Of a stretch of 6,777 bases of DNA, positions 6,167-6,777 are shown in pieces. The position numbers were made by a program, and so were the translations under genes. The stretch spans positions 1 through 6,777 of the forward strand of contig CAJOED010000067.1 of assembly GCA_905233335.1 (NCBI GenBank). The letters are read 5' to 3'. Every line of letters starts with the position of its first letter. Positions within the stretch are counted from its first letter, which is position 1. Source of the stretch: an uncultured Synergistales bacterium. Lineage in GTDB: Bacteria > Synergistota > Synergistia > Synergistales > Aminobacteriaceae. Under the pieces are notes generated by a model. It saw nothing but the letters and a program-made list of their open reading frames with translations, was not told the origin of the DNA and did no database searches.

Positions 6167-6349
6167 GATATTTTTCCCCCTGTATTGTGAAATCATAAAC
6201 TCTTTGCAGGCACGCCGGAAAGTATGAATGCTAATGCTCCCTGTACTGTGAAATAATCGCCACCCATTGTGCCCCGCTGATAAATCATGATATTCATTCT
6301 CTCGAATGCCCGTTGTCCCTCCCGCTAATGCTCCTCGTACGTTACTCAT
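6155..6349 (-). CDS. Small ORF (64 codons) bridging trpB and trpA
   Basis: I do not recognise this as a known protein. It begins at an ATG whose sequence ATGAGTAA contains the trpB stop, preceded by a strong GAGGTGAG ribosome site at 6357-6364 (spacing 7). It ends in a second ATGAGTAA that contains the trpA start. Its first residues (MSNVRGA) mimic the TrpA start (MSNIHRA), and its last (YRGKNIINE) mimic the TrpB end (YRGENINE). This is what a duplication of the trpB/trpA junction with extra sequence between the copies would produce. The middle (HNGWRLFHSTGS, FRRACKEFM) has no visible signal, membrane or domain motif. A second minus-strand frame at 6193-6288 (31 codons, starting MIYQRGTMGG and ending VPAKSL) overlaps it and is equally unassigned. 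It may be a translated spacer that keeps trpA coupled to trpB, a genuine small protein, or decay. Confidence 0.35.
   Translation of the reverse strand: MSNVRGALAGGTTGIRENEYHDLSAGHNGWRLFHSTGSISIHTFRRACKEFMISQYRGKNIINE
6178..6254. repeat. Imperfect 16-bp direct repeat pair, 61-bp period, in the trpB-trpA spacer
   Basis: The sequence ccctgtattgtgaaat at 6178-6193 recurs at 6239-6254 with one mismatch (15 of 16). A related block, gctaatgctcc, occurs at 6230-6240 and again at 6324-6334. The 179-base spacer is thus built from several short, diverged direct repeats and not from unique sequence. Confidence 0.6.
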
Positions 6350-6353
6350 TGAT
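6300..6353. repeat. trp junction duplication, trpB-side copy
   Basis: Direct-repeat partner of 6135-6166. Thirteen consecutive bases around the trpB stop (6341-6353) are identical to those around the trpA start (6154-6166), 187 bp away, and tctcgaatgc is repeated at 6300-6309. A 22-base excess lies between the two blocks. This copy retains the stronger ribosome site, so it may preserve the older trpB-trpA arrangement. Confidence 0.65.
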
Positions 6354-6777
6354 ATTCTCACCTCTGTATCTTGCTATAGCGGCACAGTCTTTATCTCCCC
6401 TGCCCGAAATCGTAATTACTATGATGCTGTCTCTCGTCATCATCGGAGCTGTCTTTATTGCGTACGAAACAGCATGTGCTGACTCTATCGCCGGAATTAT
6501 GCCTTCAGTGCGAGCAAGATACTCAAACGCATTCACGGCTTCCTCGTCGGTAACAGGCACATATTCAGCGCGTCCCGTGTCGTGAAGATGAGCATGTTCG
6601 GGGCCTATTCCGGGATAGTCAAGCCCGGCAGAGATCGAATACACCGGCGCAATTTGTCCGTATTCGTCCTGACAGAAATACGACTTCATGCCGTGAAAGA
6701 TACCCAAACGCCCCGTCGCTATTGTTGCTGCTGTCTCGAAAGTGTCAATTCCACGCCCGGCAGCCTCACAACCGATT
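6342..6777 (-). CDS. trpB: Tryptophan synthase beta chain, C-terminal 144 residues (5' end outside the window)
   Basis: TrpB joins indole with serine to give tryptophan, using pyridoxal phosphate. The visible part begins IGCEAAGRGIDTFETAATIA and continues through GIFHGMKSYF, YSISAGLDYPGIGPEHA, the GRAEYVPVTDEEAV segment, EGIIPAIESAHAVSYAI and SGRGDKD. These are the standard C-terminal landmarks of the long-known TrpB1 type. They include the Ser of SGRGD that contacts the PLP pyridine nitrogen and the Asp of AGLD that acts in closure of the active site. The PLP lysine and the GGGSNA phosphate loop lie beyond the right edge. The protein ends ARYRGENINE, with its TAA inside the ATG-AGT-AA start of the following small ORF. 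It is a gene of the tryptophan operon running leftwards into trpA. Confidence 0.96.
   Translation of the reverse strand, partial: IGCEAAGRGIDTFETAATIATGRLGIFHGMKSYFCQDEYGQIAPVYSISAGLDYPGIGPEHAHLHDTGRAEYVPVTDEEAVNAFEYLARTEGIIPAIESAHAVSYAIKTAPMMTRDSIIVITISGRGDKDCAAIARYRGENINE

Overview
The window is a compact bacterial chromosome segment of roughly balanced GC. Its genes are tightly packed, and several overlap by 4 to 23 bases. The metal-binding lipoprotein-type receptor carries a Sec signal peptide ending in an AxA site and no lipobox, which points to a diderm (outer-membrane) bacterium. The TrpA, CobU and ZnuB variants resemble those I remember from Clostridia and other anaerobic Firmicutes. 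A diderm anaerobe such as Synergistota or Negativicutes would fit both, but this placement is a low-confidence inference.

Layout, left to right. (1) Bases 2-1102, plus strand: a complete UDP-galactopyranose mutase (glf), which makes UDP-galactofuranose for surface glycans. (2) Bases 1099-2141, minus strand: cobU (cobalamin nucleotide-loop assembly), followed 29 bases later by a short Mrr-like endonuclease-fold gene. That gene seems to have lost its catalytic Asp and Lys. Its stop overlaps the glf stop tail to tail. (3) Bases 2142-2623: a gene-free divergent region containing a 105-bp tandem repeat (two full units, one 82-bp partial unit and a decayed fourth) and then the znuA promoter with a dyad over its -10 box. 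(4) Bases 2624-5387, plus strand: a four-gene overlapping operon, znuA-znuC-znuB plus a YdjM-family membrane metal-dependent hydrolase. Together these form a zinc- or manganese-type ABC importer with an extra membrane protein translationally coupled to the permease. (5) Bases 5389-6777, minus strand: the end of a tryptophan operon, with trpB (C-terminal 144 residues) and trpA.

The trpB and trpA genes are separated by 179 bases that look like a decayed duplication of the trpB/trpA junction. This stretch keeps a 64-codon open frame that overlaps both neighbours by the same 8 bases (ATGAGTAA).

No tRNA, rRNA, CRISPR array, insertion sequence or convincing rho-independent terminator was seen. The points most worth a second look are the duplicated trp junction with its small ORF, the catalytically degenerate Mrr-like protein beside cobU, the 105-bp A-poor tandem array, and the coupled importer-hydrolase pair. 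The importer also has altered metal-site residues.
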